Origin: Planctomycetota bacterium
Lineage (GTDB): Bacteria; Planctomycetota; Phycisphaerae; Phycisphaerales; UBA1924
DNA length: 64,000 nucleotides
Direction: 5' to 3'
Assembly (NCBI GenBank): GCA_033763975.1
Contig: JANRJM010000013.1
Coordinates: forward strand, 124,001-188,000
The translations under genes were made by a program, and so were the position numbers. Numbering within the stretch: the first letter of the stretch is position 1; every line of letters begins with the position of its first letter. The notes under the pieces are model-generated. The model saw nothing but the letters and a program-made list of their open reading frames with translations, did not search any database and was not told where the DNA came from. Of the stretch, positions 45,722 to 54,382 are shown one piece after another.

Positions 45722-45767
45722 GGTTGATGCCACCCGCCGTATCGCATCGGGAGTCTCCGGATATGAA

Positions 45768-46901
45768 CTATGAACGGGAACGCCGCCGGAACACAAAGGC
45801 GGGAACAAGTGTGAACACGATCAGGGATGTCGGCGCGGGGATTGTGATGACGAAACCCTGACCGACGGTACCAGTGGTGTACCCGACGATGGTCAGGCCA
45901 TCGGCGGAGACACCTGTTGCGTTGTACAGGGTCAGGCCCGGCGGAAGTTGCACGCCTATTCCCCCAAGATACTCGCTGAGCACAATCGGTCCGGTCTGCG
46001 GCGTCCAGATGGCGGCCTGCACATTCGCGCCGCCGACGACCTGGCCCACGATCACCGAGCCGTCATCGCTGGTGGCGCGGGCGGAGCCGCGAACAAATCC
46101 CGTCGGCAGACCGAGATTGGACGCGAGGCCGTCCTGCCACCGAATCGGGTGTCGACCGGACGTGCCGCCGAGCCCGACGATGATGCTCGCATCGGCGTTC
46201 ATTCCGAACGCGATGGAGGACCCGGCGTTTGGCATCGATACAGGTGGCAATGCTCGCATCCCCAACTCGGATGTCCACACGAACGCCTCGCTCCCAAAGC
46301 CCGCACTCTCGCCGACGACGGTGTTTCCATCCGCGCTGACGGCGTTGGCCTGGCTGATGAAGTGCTCGCCGGGACGCGTGAAGCCCAGCGGCTGCATGCC
46401 GCCCGAGGGCGTCCAGCGGAACGCCTGCTCACCCTCGATGGTCGAGCCGCGGCCGAGCGTGCCGACGACGACCGAGCCATCGAAGCTCGCGTCGTTCGCG
46501 ACGGAGCGCGTGTACGACTCAAGCACGCCCAACTGGTGCAGCACCCCCGTCTCGCGGTCGTACCGGTACGCGGTGGCGGGTTGCGAGGAGGGCGACGGGC
46601 CGTTGCGCCCAACGAGATACCGACCATCGCCGCTGATGCCGAGTGCGCCGGTGTTGGGTTGGAACCCGGGACCGGTAAGATCGATGCGGCCTGCATCCGC
46701 GGTCCAAGACCATCCGGGCCCGCGTCCGTTCGAGTTCGTGCTCCAGCCCGCGACGACCGACCCGTCGGCAGAGACACCCGCGCTGAGCGTCCCGGTGTAC
46801 CCCTGCGGCAGGCCCACCAGCTGGAACGACTGCCCGCGTGCGGACGAGGCCACGCAGGCGACGAGGCCGGCCACCAATCGGGTTGTTCCGCACGGGCGCA
46901 T
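45768..46901 (-). CDS. HAF-repeat surface protein with PAP-type sorting tail
   Basis: This 377-residue protein has a signal peptide (LVAGLVACVASSARGQ). It then has about seven repeats of the extracellular HAF type, seen as SADGSVVAGWS, SGDGRYLVGRN, SFDGSVVVGTLG, SADGNTVVGESAG, NADASIIVGLGG, SDDGSVIVGQVVGG and SADGLTIVGYTTG. It ends IPAPTSLIVFTLVPAFVF plus RRRSRS, a Pro-Ala-Pro sorting tail. Its third-position GC is visibly lower than its neighbours, with more A and T, which suggests a different origin or expression level. GGAGGT sits 5 bases before ATG 46901 within a foldable leader. Role: secreted or surface beta-propeller-like protein; partner unknown. Confidence 0.8.
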   Translation of the reverse strand: MRPCGTTRLVAGLVACVASSARGQSFQLVGLPQGYTGTLSAGVSADGSVVAGWSTNSNGRGPGWSWTADAGRIDLTGPGFQPNTGALGISGDGRYLVGRNGPSPSSQPATAYRYDRETGVLHQLGVLESYTRSVANDASFDGSVVVGTLGRGSTIEGEQAFRWTPSGGMQPLGFTRPGEHFISQANAVSADGNTVVGESAGFGSEAFVWTSELGMRALPPVSMPNAGSSIAFGMNADASIIVGLGGTSGRHPIRWQDGLASNLGLPTGFVRGSARATSDDGSVIVGQVVGGANVQAAIWTPQTGPIVLSEYLGGIGVQLPPGLTLYNATGVSADGLTIVGYTTGTVGQGFVITIPAPTSLIVFTLVPAFVFRRRSRS

Positions 46902-46907
46902 CTGGCA

Positions 46908-46936
46908 CCTCCAAAGGTACTTGGAGCTCCTGGAGG
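46908..46936 (-). promoter_or_regulatory. Shine-Dalgarno of the HAF gene within two alternative hairpins
   Basis: On the RNA strand the ribosome site GGAGG (46908-46912) is the 3' arm of a perfect stem TTGGAG/CTCCAA (46909-46914 with 46921-46926). It can instead pair with CCTCCA (46931-46936) upstream. Both would hide the ribosome site, so translation may depend on RNA folding or temperature. Folding energy was not computed. Confidence 0.4.
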
Positions 46937-47092
46937 AACCAAGAAAAATCCACGGAGGAGGCCCGATAGTTTGCAGACTTCACGAGATTAACACGGAACT
47001 TCAATATTGGCCGCGTGGTAGAGTGTGGTACCTCGCGGGGGCGTTGCATCGCGGCGGCGGTGTGGACGCAGGACGCGGCAAGGGGATCGACC

Positions 47093-47506
47093 ATGACCGA
47101 GACCGGGCGATTGGCGGACGTGAAGGTGCTGATCGTGGACGACGATCCTGACGTGCTGGAGTCGATGGACGCGGCGTTTCAGGCCGAGGGAGCGCTGACG
47201 CAGGTGGCGACCGACGGGAACGAGGCGGTGCGGATCTGCCAGGGCGAGGTGCCGGACCTGGTGGTGCTGGACATGATGCTGCCGCGGCGGTCGGGGTTTC
47301 TGGTGCTGGAGAAGATCAAGGGGTACGAGGACGCGCCGGCGGTGATCATGGTGACGGCGAACGAGGGGCGACGGCACGAGGCGTACGCGTCGTCGCTGGG
47401 GGTAGACCGCTATCTTCAGAAGCCGGTGCCGCTGGGGCAGCTGCTCGACGCCGCGGTGGAGATCATGGACGCGCGTGACGCGTCGACGCCCGACGACGAG
47501 GAGTAG
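47093..47506 (+). CDS. Single-domain response regulator
   Basis: This 137-residue protein is a receiver domain alone: acidic pair Asp16-Asp17 in VLIVDDDPDVLESM, phospho-acceptor Asp60 in VVLDMMLPRRSGF, then VTAN and the Lys in YLQKPVPLG. No output domain follows, so it acts by protein contact. Neither neighbour is a kinase. It lies upstream of two small genes in the same direction, with AGGGGATC as its ribosome site. The 191-base gap to the divergent HAF gene is the most A/T-rich in this half of the window. Confidence 0.92.
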   Translation: MTETGRLADVKVLIVDDDPDVLESMDAAFQAEGALTQVATDGNEAVRICQGEVPDLVVLDMMLPRRSGFLVLEKIKGYEDAPAVIMVTANEGRRHEAYASSLGVDRYLQKPVPLGQLLDAAVEIMDARDASTPDDEE

Positions 47507-47524
47507 CGCGGCCGGGAACCTCTC

Positions 47525-47851
47525 GTGGCGCGGAAGAAATCACGACAGATCGTGCTGATGGGGAAGGAAGGCGCGGGCGATGCCCCGCCGCTGGGGAAGG
47601 TGCGCGAGGTGCGCGACACGCTGGCGGGGTTCAACACGTCGGGCGACGGGAGCGCGCCGGGCGGGATGGGGCTCGAGCGGCTGTACGGCCCCGGGATGGT
47701 GGTGGAGATCCCCACGAGCGTGGAGCCGGTGACGCAGGTCATCGCGACGATGAACGACGAAGAGACGGCGTTCCCGGTGCTGATGAAGCTGTGCAAGTTG
47801 ACGGGCTGGCGGATGATGGACGTGGAGTCCGGGCGCGTGCTGCGCGTGTGA
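47525..47851 (+). CDS. Hypothetical protein, 108 residues
   Basis: GTG 47525 follows the response regulator stop by 18 bases, with a GGGAACC-type ribosome site. The N-terminus is basic (MARKKSRQIV), the middle is Gly-rich, and the C-terminal half is a compact alpha/beta segment (VVEIPTSVEPVTQVIATMND, FPVLMKLCKLTGWRMMDVES). No family is recognised; it may be a partner of the response regulator. Confidence 0.65.
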   Translation: MARKKSRQIVLMGKEGAGDAPPLGKVREVRDTLAGFNTSGDGSAPGGMGLERLYGPGMVVEIPTSVEPVTQVIATMNDEETAFPVLMKLCKLTGWRMMDVESGRVLRV

Positions 47852-47901
47852 GCGCCCGCGGGCGCGATGGAGCGGGCGGGTCCGCTCGCTACGATCGCGG
47901 C

Positions 47902-48204
47902 ATGCCGACGTACGTGTACGAACTGCTGGGCAAGGACGGGACGCCGACGGGCGAAACGTTCGAGATCGTGCAGTCGATCAAGGACAAGGCGCTGACGAAG
48001 CAGCCCAAGACGGGCGTGCCGTGCCGCCGCGCGATCGTGGCGCCGGCGATCGCGGGGAAGTGGTCGGACATCAAGGGGAAGGCGGCGCTGTCGAACAAGA
48101 ACCTGGAGCGCATGGGGTTCACGAAGTACGAGCGCAAGGGCGCGGGGTACATGGAGCGGGTGGCGGGGAAGTTCGGGCCGCAGAGCCTGGGCGGGGACGA
48201 GTAG
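47902..48204 (+). CDS. FmdB-family protein without its zinc cysteines
   Basis: This 100-residue protein begins MPTYVYELLGKDGTPTGETF, clearly the FmdB start (MPTYEYxCxxCGxxFE). However, both CxxC pairs are gone: the first is replaced by LLGKDG and the second by KTGVP, leaving one Cys. The C-terminal half is basic and Gly-rich, ending KFGPQSLGGDE. The fold may be kept without metal. It follows the 108-residue gene by about 50 bases. Confidence 0.75.
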   Translation: MPTYVYELLGKDGTPTGETFEIVQSIKDKALTKQPKTGVPCRRAIVAPAIAGKWSDIKGKAALSNKNLERMGFTKYERKGAGYMERVAGKFGPQSLGGDE

Positions 48205-48231
48205 CCCACGTCGGAGAATCGCCCGCGGCCG

Positions 48232-49635
48232 CTATCGCGCCGGGCCCCTGAGCGAGAGCGCGAAAAGCACGGCGAGCAGGGCGGCGGGCGGAGAGTTCAC
48301 GTACGGCACGTCGAAGGGCAGGATGAGCACGACGCCCACGAGCGCCCATGCGGGCGAGGCGTCGAGCGGGATCGCGCCGGGCAGGTGCGCCAGGCGGACC
48401 GACGCGCGCAGCGCGATGAACGCGATCGAGACGAAGAGCGCGAGCCCGACCAGCCCGAGCGTGGCGGCGGCGTGCAGCGGCCCGTTGTGCGCCTGCGGGG
48501 CGATGTGGGGCGTGCGGGGCGCTTCGGCGCGCGCCTCGAGCATCGACCGCACCGCCTGCTCGTAGCCCCCCGCGCCGACGCCCCGCACGGGGTGCTGCGT
48601 CCAGAGTTCCCACGCCCACAGGGCGAACTGCACGCGGGCGCCGGTGAAGGTGGAAACGTCGCGCTCGACGATGACGCGGCGGACTTCGACCACGCCCTCG
48701 CGGATACGCCGCCCCGGGTGCTCGGACGCGACGGCGAGCGTGGCGCCCAGGGAAGCGAGCGCGAGCGTGATGCCCGCGCCGACGGCGAGGCGGGCGCGGA
48801 GTGGGCGCGTGCCCAGGCGCCAGCGCCGGAAGAACTCAAAGACGCCCGCGAACGCGCAGAGCAGCAGCCCCGAGATCATGGCGCCGCGCGTGCCGGTGGC
48901 GAAGATGCCCGCCCAGGTGAGGAGCAGCGCGAGGCGCGCACCCCACGCCGCGAGGCTTCGGGCGCGCAGCGCCACGGGCAGGTGCAGCCCCAGGGCGGCG
49001 ACGAACATGTAGCCGCAGACGGCCGGATGCACCCACCAGCCGGGGTTGCGATCGGGGAAGTGCGGGTTGAAGTCGAGCGCATGCCAGCCCGCGGCGCGGA
49101 CGATGGCCAGCGCGGCCTGCGAGAGGTTCGTGAGCAGAAAGCCGGCCATGAGCGCCACGATCAGCGCACGCCGGCTGCGCAGTTCGGTGTAGAGCGCGAG
49201 CGCGACCCACGCGAAGCGCGACGTGCCGAGTTCCCACACGCCCTTGGAGAGATCGGGCGTCCAGAGGAACGAGAGGGTGATCCACGCGGCCCAGAGCCAG
49301 ATCGCCCAGAAGAGCGGCTCGCGCAGAATGGCGGCGGCCTCTCGCCAGCGCCAGGGAAGAGCCGCCAGGTACAGCACGCCCAGCGGGATGGGCCCGAGTT
49401 CGACCGCGACCATCGGGCCCGCGGCGCAGGCCGCGGCGAGCAGCGCGGCCAGGCGGCGGAGCGCGAGCAGGGCCCAGAACCACCACGCGCGGTGCATGTC
49501 CGAGGCGTCGGGCAGGCCCGTGACGCCCAGGGCGATGGGGAGCGGGGCGGGGCGGGCTTGTGGAGCGATCGCTTGTTCGGATTTTGAAAGGGTGCGGGAA
49601 GGAATGGCGGAGAGGATCGACACCATGCGCATCAT
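48232..49635 (-). CDS. O-antigen ligase / Wzy-like membrane protein
   Basis: This 467-residue protein has about eleven TM segments. The large loop near residue 330-380 shows WELWTQHPVRGVGAGGYEQA, then PQAHNGPLHAAATLGLVGLA. This is the Wzy_C type motif (W-x-x-x-x-HP-x-x-G-x-G-x-G, then H-N), as in O-antigen ligases and exopolysaccharide polymerases. ATG 49635 is taken; the alternatives 49659 (TTG) and 49497 (ATG, MHRAWWFWALL) are possible. It would join or polymerise sugar chains at the periplasmic face. Confidence 0.8.
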   Translation of the reverse strand: MMRMVSILSAIPSRTLSKSEQAIAPQARPAPLPIALGVTGLPDASDMHRAWWFWALLALRRLAALLAAACAAGPMVAVELGPIPLGVLYLAALPWRWREAAAILREPLFWAIWLWAAWITLSFLWTPDLSKGVWELGTSRFAWVALALYTELRSRRALIVALMAGFLLTNLSQAALAIVRAAGWHALDFNPHFPDRNPGWWVHPAVCGYMFVAALGLHLPVALRARSLAAWGARLALLLTWAGIFATGTRGAMISGLLLCAFAGVFEFFRRWRLGTRPLRARLAVGAGITLALASLGATLAVASEHPGRRIREGVVEVRRVIVERDVSTFTGARVQFALWAWELWTQHPVRGVGAGGYEQAVRSMLEARAEAPRTPHIAPQAHNGPLHAAATLGLVGLALFVSIAFIALRASVRLAHLPGAIPLDASPAWALVGVVLILPFDVPYVNSPPAALLAVLFALSLRGPAR

Positions 49636-49767
49636 GTCTGTCACAGCGAAGTTCCGCAACCCGAACCCGCCAGCCCCCTACAACGTCCGAAGGAAGGGAA
49701 CACCCGTGCGCGGGGCGGCGCTGGCTACGCTTGCCGGTGGCGGGGGGTTTTCCCGGGAGGCTCGGCC

Positions 49768-51552
49768 ATGAGCGACGTCCGGAAGGTGGTGCGCAAGGCG
49801 GGCGTGCGGCTGGCGCTGATTGATTTCGGGCGCGTGCTGGCGGTGGCGCTGGCCGGGGCGATCGGGCTGGTGATCGTGGCGCGCCTGGTGGAGCAGACAT
49901 TCGGGCTGAAGGCGGCGTTCGCGCCGGTGTGGCCGCTGGTCGCGCTGTGGGGCCCGATCGCGGTGCTGGCGGGCTCGGTGGTGGCGGCGCTGGTTCGTCG
50001 GCAGCGGGCGATCTCGGTGGCGCAGACGCTGGACGAGCGGGCGGACCTGAAGGAAGCGTTGAGCACGGCGATGTACCTGGAGCGCGAGCGCGATCCGTGG
50101 AGCGTCGCGGTGGTGGAGAGCGCGCAGCGCACGGCGAAGGGCGTGGACGTGTCGCGGGCGATCCCGTTCGAGGCGCCGCGCCTGTGGCCGGCGCCGCTGG
50201 GCGCGGGGATGGCGCTGGCGATCATCTGGTTCGCGGTGCCGAACCTGGACGTGCTGGGCGTGACGGAGAAGAAGGTCGCGGAGGTGCGCCGGGTGGAGCG
50301 GGTCGAGGCGGTGAAGGCCGAGATCCAGACGCGCGAGGCCGAGATCAAGAAGATGCTGGAGAAGGCGAAGGTCCAGTTCGTCGACGAGACGGGGGACGTG
50401 AACGCCGAGAACCAGAAGCCCGAGATGGACGATCCCGAGGCGATCCAGCGGGCGGCGGTGCGGAAACTGACGGCGCTGACTGACAAGCTCGAGCAGGAGA
50501 AGGAGGGCGAGAAGGCGGCGCAGGCCGAGGCGATCCGCGAGGCGATGCGCCAGCTCCGCCAGCCGGGCGAGGGGCCGCTGGACGAGTTCTCGCGCATGCT
50601 GGCGCGGGGCGACTTCAACAAGGCCCAGGACATGCTGAAGCAGTTCGAGCAGCAGCTCGCCGACAACTCGATGTCTCCGGAAGCGCAGGAGCAGGCCAAG
50701 AAGCAGATGGAGAACCTGGCCAAGCAGCTCGAGAAGATGGGCAAGGACCAGCAGGCGCTCGCCAAGAAGCTGGAGCAGCAGGGCCTCGACAAGAAGAGCG
50801 CGCAGGAACTGGCGCAGAAGGCGGCGTCGGGGAACCCCGAGGACCTCAAGAAGGCGCTCGAGCAGGCGCAGAACCTCTCCGACGAGCAGAAGAAGCAGTT
50901 GATGGAGATGGCGAAGGCGGCGATGCAGACCCAGGCCCAGTGCCAGTCGATGAGCGAGGCGATGTCCAAGGCGGCCGAGGGCATGACCCAAGAGGGGCTG
51001 CAGCAGGAGGGCATGGAAGGGCTCGAGCAGCTCGCGGGCGAGCTCTCCGAGATGGAGATGATCCAGTCGGACATGGAGAACCTGGACGCGGCCCTGGACG
51101 AGGCGAAGAAGCAGCTCGCCGAACTGGCCGGGCAGTGCATGGGGGGCGACATGCCCGGCGACGGCCAGTCGGGCACGGGCCAGAACGGGTCGTGGCGCGA
51201 GGGCAACAGCCAGCGGATGGGGCAAGGCTCGGGCGGGCCCGGCAGGGGCAACGGCGCGAGCCCGGAGTCCTCGCCGATCGACTACACCACCGAGAAGGTG
51301 AAGGCGAACACGCAGACGACCGCGGGCCCGATCATCGGCTCGCGCCTCGTGTACGGCGCGCAGGTGAAGGGCGAGTCGGTCGCGGAGTTCGAGCGCGTGG
51401 TGGAATCCAGCGCGAGCGAGGCGGCCGAGGCGCTCGACAGCCAGTCCGTGCCGCGTGAGTATCACGACGCGGTCAAGACGTACTTCGGGCGCCTGCAGGA
51501 GCGGGTGAAGAAGGACACCGGCACGCGGCCCGCGCCGGCGACGCCCAACTAG
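49768..51552 (+). CDS. Large membrane protein with long coiled coil (DUF4175-like layout)
   Basis: This 594-residue protein has TM helices at about residues 16-39, 54-77 and 143-162. A Glu/Lys/Gln-rich coiled-coil region follows (about 170-450) with repeated motifs such as QEQAKKQMENLAKQLEKMGK, then a Gly/Ser/Asn-rich linker (about 455-500). The last 95 residues form a compact end (ESVAEFERVVESSASEAAEA, then PREYHDAVKTYFGRL). The layout is like DUF4175-type proteins next to MoxR/BatA genes, but no MoxR or VWA gene is nearby. Function unknown. ATG 49768 follows GGGAGGCTCGGCC, a good ribosome site. Confidence 0.7.
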   Translation: MSDVRKVVRKAGVRLALIDFGRVLAVALAGAIGLVIVARLVEQTFGLKAAFAPVWPLVALWGPIAVLAGSVVAALVRRQRAISVAQTLDERADLKEALSTAMYLERERDPWSVAVVESAQRTAKGVDVSRAIPFEAPRLWPAPLGAGMALAIIWFAVPNLDVLGVTEKKVAEVRRVERVEAVKAEIQTREAEIKKMLEKAKVQFVDETGDVNAENQKPEMDDPEAIQRAAVRKLTALTDKLEQEKEGEKAAQAEAIREAMRQLRQPGEGPLDEFSRMLARGDFNKAQDMLKQFEQQLADNSMSPEAQEQAKKQMENLAKQLEKMGKDQQALAKKLEQQGLDKKSAQELAQKAASGNPEDLKKALEQAQNLSDEQKKQLMEMAKAAMQTQAQCQSMSEAMSKAAEGMTQEGLQQEGMEGLEQLAGELSEMEMIQSDMENLDAALDEAKKQLAELAGQCMGGDMPGDGQSGTGQNGSWREGNSQRMGQGSGGPGRGNGASPESSPIDYTTEKVKANTQTTAGPIIGSRLVYGAQVKGESVAEFERVVESSASEAAEALDSQSVPREYHDAVKTYFGRLQERVKKDTGTRPAPATPN

Positions 51553-51644
51553 CCTCGGCGGCGCGACGGGGCCCGGGCGGCGCGTGCGGGGGCGGGACCA
51601 CCGGGGCCTCGCCACGCTCGACGGGCGTGTATTCTCGCGATCAC

Positions 51645-52823
51645 ATGGGACGCACCGCACGCATCCGGGAAGAAGTGCGCTGGAAACTCCGCGCGTGGTG
51701 GGACGCGTGGATGGCGCTCCCGCGGTCGACGCGCATCGGCGTGGCGGTTTCGTCGCTGGCGTTCGCGGCGGTGTGCGTCGCGCTCTCCGCCTACCTGGTG
51801 CTCGGCGCGCGGGGCGGGGTGACCTCCGACGACGTGGGCGGGGGCGGGGAGGTGGTGCTGTACACGAGCACCGACGCGTTCCTGCTGCCGCCGATCCTCG
51901 AGTCGTTCGAGCGCCAGAGCGGGCTCACGGTGAAGGTCGTGGGCGACACGGAGGCGACGAAGACGACCGGCCTGGTGGAGCGTCTGCTGGCGGAGCGCGA
52001 GTCTCCCCGGGCGGACGTGTGGTGGTCGAACGAGGCGCTGGGCACGATCGCGCTGGCGAAGGCGGGCGTGCTGGAGCCCTTCGCGAGCAAGCAGGAGGCG
52101 ACGCTGGGGGCGGCGTGGCCCGCGGCGCACCGCGCGACGGACCGCACCTGGTACGGGTTCGCGCTGCGGGCGCGGGTCATCGCGTTCAACGAGACGCGCG
52201 TGCAGGCGGCCGACGCCCCGACGCGCCTGCGCGACCTCACGGACGCCCGCTGGAGCGGGCGGGTGGGCATCGCCCGTCCGCAGTTCGGCACGACGCGCAC
52301 GCAGATCGCGGCGTTGATCGCGATGCACGGCGAGGACCCGGTGCGCGAATGGCTGCTGGCGCTGCGCGACAACGGGGTGCGCGTGTACGACGGGAACTCG
52401 TCGGTGGTGCGCGCGATCTTCCTGGGCGAGATCGACGTGGGCCTGACGGACACCGACGACGTGCACGCCGCCCGGCGCCAGCAGTGGCCCGTGGGGATGG
52501 TGTTCGAGTCGCCCGACAAGCCCCGGGCGAAGGTCGAGGGGCTGCCGAGCGCGGGGGCGGTGGTGATCCCGAACACGGTGGCGCTGGTGCGGGGCGGGCC
52601 CCATCCGAACACGGCGCGCCGGCTGGCGGATTTCCTGCTGTCGGCGGAGGTGGAGCGGGCGCTGGCCGCGAGCGATTCGCGGAACGTGCCGATCCGCGAG
52701 TCGCTGGCGAAGGACGCGGGGGTGGCACCGATCCCGGATGCGGCGCCGGTGACGTCGGAGCAGGCGGGGGCGCACCTGGCGGCGGCGGACCGGCTGATCG
52801 CCGGGGTGTTCCCGCTGCCGTAG
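51645..52823 (+). CDS. Periplasmic-binding-protein fold protein, iron/solute-binding type
   Basis: This 392-residue protein is membrane-anchored by one N-terminal TM helix (about residues 30-53) after a basic stretch. The domain starts VVLYTSTDAFLLPPILESFE and contains the signatures ADVWWSNEALGTIALAKAG and WYGFALRARVIAFNET, matching type 2 binding proteins of the FbpA/thiamine-like class. It has no lipobox. No permease or ATPase is adjacent, so it may be an orphan receptor or use a distant transporter. ATG 51645 was chosen; a Met at 51627 exists. Confidence 0.85.
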   Translation: MGRTARIREEVRWKLRAWWDAWMALPRSTRIGVAVSSLAFAAVCVALSAYLVLGARGGVTSDDVGGGGEVVLYTSTDAFLLPPILESFERQSGLTVKVVGDTEATKTTGLVERLLAERESPRADVWWSNEALGTIALAKAGVLEPFASKQEATLGAAWPAAHRATDRTWYGFALRARVIAFNETRVQAADAPTRLRDLTDARWSGRVGIARPQFGTTRTQIAALIAMHGEDPVREWLLALRDNGVRVYDGNSSVVRAIFLGEIDVGLTDTDDVHAARRQQWPVGMVFESPDKPRAKVEGLPSAGAVVIPNTVALVRGGPHPNTARRLADFLLSAEVERALAASDSRNVPIRESLAKDAGVAPIPDAAPVTSEQAGAHLAAADRLIAGVFPLP

Positions 52824-52944
52824 CACCCCGCGGGGCGTCGTTATCGGTTGCCGCGTGCGCGGTGTGAACAGCGTGCGCCGCGGGGAGCGGGGGCGTGGCG
52901 GGGCGGTGGTCGAGGCGGGGGCGTGCGGGGCCGATGGTAGAAAT

Positions 52945-54378
52945 GTGTCGGCTTCCCCCAAGACCAGGCGTTTCGCGCTTCGCAGCCGGCGGCGGCTCAT
53001 CGCCGCGACGGTGCTGCTGCAGGGCGTGGTGATCGGCGCGGGCTGGCTGGCGTCGCTGCACGCGACGCGGGCGGGGCTCACGAGCAAGGTGCGCGAGCGG
53101 ACGATCGAGGACGCGGGGCGTCGGGCGGCGGCATTCGCGGCGCAGCTCGAGCGGGGCGTGGACGGGCCGGTGCGTCACGGGAACGAGGCGTGGCAGCGCG
53201 CGCAGGAGATGGTGCGTGCGTCGCAACCACCCGGCGGGACGCTGCTGGTGCTGGACCGGTACGGGTCGCTGCTGTGCCACCCGGCGCTGGAGGCCAACCC
53301 GGGGCTGCGTCGGGTGGATTATCGGGAGCAGCGGGTGACGCTCGTGCCGGGGGGCGAGCAGATGGAACTGGGGCAGCTGCGCCCGCACGTGCCGCTGTCG
53401 GGCGAGGTGGAGTTCCTGGGCGGGCGCGCGCTGGTGGGCGTGGTGTACACCGACGCGGCGCAGGCGAAGGTCGTGGTGCTGATGCCCGCCGACGCGGCGG
53501 GGGCGGCGGCGGCGAGCCTCTCGAGCGAGGTGCTCTTGTGGACCGCCGTGGCGGGCGCGGGCGCGCTGGTGCTGACGGTGCTGGGGTCGGCGCTGCTGGT
53601 GCGCCGATACGACAGCATCCTGATGCGCGCGAACCGCAGCCTGGAAGAGGAACTCGAGCGGCGGGTGCGCCGGGGGCTGGACATCCGCAACGGGCTGATC
53701 TTCGGGCTGGCGAAGCTCGCGGACTATCGGGACACCGACACGGGCAGCCACCTCGACCGCATCTGCCGCTACAGCGAGACGCTGGCCCGCGCGTTGCGCG
53801 ACGAGTTCTCGGAGATCACGCGCGGGTGGATCGATCTGCTGCGGCTGGCGGCGTCGATGCACGACATCGGCAAGGTCGGCATCGCCGATTCCATCCTGCT
53901 CAAGCCCGGCGCGCTCACGCCCGAGGAACGGCGCCTGATGGAGCTGCACCCGCTCATCGGCGCGGACACGCTGGTGGCGATCCGCAAGCGTGTCGGCCAG
54001 GACGACCTGCTCGACATGGGCATCCAGATCACCCTCTCGCACCACGAGCGCTGGGACGGCACGGGGTACCCGTACCGCCTGGAGGGCGAGCAGATCCCGC
54101 TGGCCGCCCGGGTGGTGGCGCTGGCGGACGTGTACGACGCGCTCACGAGCAAGCGGGTGTACAAGCCGGCGATGCCGCACGCCAAGGCGCGGGACGTCAT
54201 CGTCGCGAGCCGCGGCACGCACCTGGACCCGCGCGTGGTGGACGCCTTCGACCGGATCCACGCCGAGTTCGACCGCATCCGGGCCGAGATGGCCCCGCGC
54301 GGGGGCGAAGCGGAGCGTCCGTCGCTGGTGACGGCGGTGGAACTGGCGGAAGCGGCGCGCGGGCGCCTGGCGGCGTAG
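52945..54378 (+). CDS. Membrane HD-GYP sensor protein (probable c-di-GMP phosphodiesterase)
   Basis: This protein of about 477 residues has a TM helix (about residues 17-35), an extracytoplasmic sensor of about 150 residues, a second TM (about 200-220) and a cytoplasmic coiled linker (LEEELERRVRRGLDIRNGLI). The HD-GYP domain contains HDIGKVGI, the metal-binding HHERWDGTGYP and ADVYDALTSKRVYKPA, all canonical. It should hydrolyse cyclic-di-GMP in response to an envelope signal. The start is uncertain: GTG 52945 is preferred because the codons before it (from GTG 52855) are Gly/Arg-rich and unlike protein. Confidence 0.9.
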   Translation: MSASPKTRRFALRSRRRLIAATVLLQGVVIGAGWLASLHATRAGLTSKVRERTIEDAGRRAAAFAAQLERGVDGPVRHGNEAWQRAQEMVRASQPPGGTLLVLDRYGSLLCHPALEANPGLRRVDYREQRVTLVPGGEQMELGQLRPHVPLSGEVEFLGGRALVGVVYTDAAQAKVVVLMPADAAGAAAASLSSEVLLWTAVAGAGALVLTVLGSALLVRRYDSILMRANRSLEEELERRVRRGLDIRNGLIFGLAKLADYRDTDTGSHLDRICRYSETLARALRDEFSEITRGWIDLLRLAASMHDIGKVGIADSILLKPGALTPEERRLMELHPLIGADTLVAIRKRVGQDDLLDMGIQITLSHHERWDGTGYPYRLEGEQIPLAARVVALADVYDALTSKRVYKPAMPHAKARDVIVASRGTHLDPRVVDAFDRIHAEFDRIRAEMAPRGGEAERPSLVTAVELAEAARGRLAA

Positions 54379-54382
54379 CGCG

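Noticed and set aside
46902-47092. Clear sigma-70 promoters for the HAF and response-regulator genes
   Set aside because: The gap is A/T-rich, but only weak hexamers are present (for example TTCACG-17-CAATAT), so no promoter was listed.
52855-52944. Longer N-terminus of the HD-GYP sensor from GTG 52855
   Set aside because: The 30 added residues are Gly/Arg-rich with no structure; GTG 52945 directly precedes the basic stretch and TM helix.
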